This document shows positions 14,968 to 15,408 of a stretch of 15,408 bases of DNA, piece by piece (the stretch's first letter is position 1; the number at the start of each line of letters is the position of its first letter). The notes below the pieces were generated by a model, which was not told the origin of the DNA, did not search any database, and saw only the letters and a list, made by a program, of their open reading frames with translations. A program made the translations under genes and the position numbers. The DNA is from DATFXM01 sp035315885 (lineage in GTDB: Bacteria > Acidobacteriota > Blastocatellia > UBA7656), in assembly GCA_035315885.1 (NCBI GenBank), contig DATFXM010000073.1, positions 1-15,408 on the forward strand, written 5' to 3'.

Positions 14968-15408
14968 TTTTCTACTCCTTGTTTGGCAGTTGATTGGGCG
15001 ATTGTGTTGTTATAGCGATACCGATTCTTCGCCAGCAGAAGGGTTGTCGCCGCTATGCTGCGGCCAGACCGCGCTGGGAGTCGGACAGCTTAATCACCAC
15101 AGCGTTAGTAGGAAATAAATAGTTGTTTTGGCGCGGGACAAGACGCTCCGGGTAATATCTCTTATATAAGAATAGGGGCGACTCATAACCTCCAGTCACA
15201 TCGTATGGCCGGGTCCGATTCATCGACCGAGAGGACCTCACATTACAATAGACGTTGATACGGATGAACCTAATGCAAAAAGAGTTTGGTAAGGCAGCTC
15301 ACAACCCGGGTAAGTCGTGAACTCTCGAACAAGATGCTCGGCTGAATAGCGGTCTCTGTTGTGTATAAGGAAAAAAAGCGGCGGTGTTGCGATCTAGTGG
15401 AGGGGCAA
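14968..15408. other. Upstream region of the metzincin gene, no gene called
   Basis: No reading frame has a credible start signal. A 62-codon minus-strand frame (15241-15053) has no ribosome binding site. A 12-bp palindrome TCTTATATAAGA lies at 15160-15171 and may be regulatory. The region should hold the promoter for the minus-strand genes, but no confident -35/-10 pair was found. Confidence 0.45.
15160..15171. promoter_or_regulatory. 12-bp AT-rich palindrome
   Basis: TCTTATATAAGA is a perfect inverted repeat about 190 bases upstream of the metzincin start. It could be an operator or a -10-like element readable on either strand; there is no independent support. Confidence 0.2.

Noticed and set aside
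15053..15241. 62-codon minus-strand frame upstream of the metzincin gene
   Set aside because: It has no ribosome binding site, no recognisable motif and lies where a promoter region is expected.

Overview
The window is about 15.4 kb of moderately GC-rich, loosely packed bacterial chromosome. Three kinds of protein point to an Acidobacteriota-like soil bacterium: a winged-helix/TolB-like/TPR membrane regulator, a Planctomycete-type cytochrome fused to ankyrin repeats and a cyclase-like toroid, and a secreted protein ending in an S74 chaperone. This placement is inferred from protein types only. There is no rRNA or other marker gene, and no insertion sequence, integrase, CRISPR array or tRNA was found.

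Left part, all on the + strand (1-7183). It opens with a NarL/FixJ response regulator cut by the window edge. A ToxR/CadC-like transmembrane winged-helix protein with TolB-like and TPR regions follows. Next comes an apparent two-gene unit: a small CxxC plus excisionase-like protein of about 87 residues, then a secreted protein with decapeptide repeats and a C-terminal intramolecular chaperone (Peptidase_S74). The block ends with a 770-residue exported protein that joins a heme-binding domain, ankyrin repeats, a second CxxCH site and a squalene-cyclase-like toroid.

Right part, all on the - strand (14967-7483). In transcription order it holds: a 731-residue metzincin-type metalloprotease candidate without a signal peptide; a 294-residue protein with a FSGxPxP/LGYRG N-terminal domain and a Cys/His-rich C-terminal domain that may be a cysteine hydrolase; a short second copy of that N-terminal domain overlapping it by 23 bp; a poorly coding 0.9 kb stretch; a small secreted helical protein; a 0.55 kb gap with a 22-bp tandem repeat; and a 624-residue two-HKD phospholipase D-like protein. 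The + and - blocks converge at about 7.2-7.5 kb.

The + block looks like sensing and regulation plus cell-surface or periplasmic proteins. The - block groups three probable or possible hydrolases without signal peptides. That is either a coincidence of an accessory region or a hint of cargo released by a non-Sec route. No secretion or contractile-injection genes are visible here, so this stays a hypothesis.
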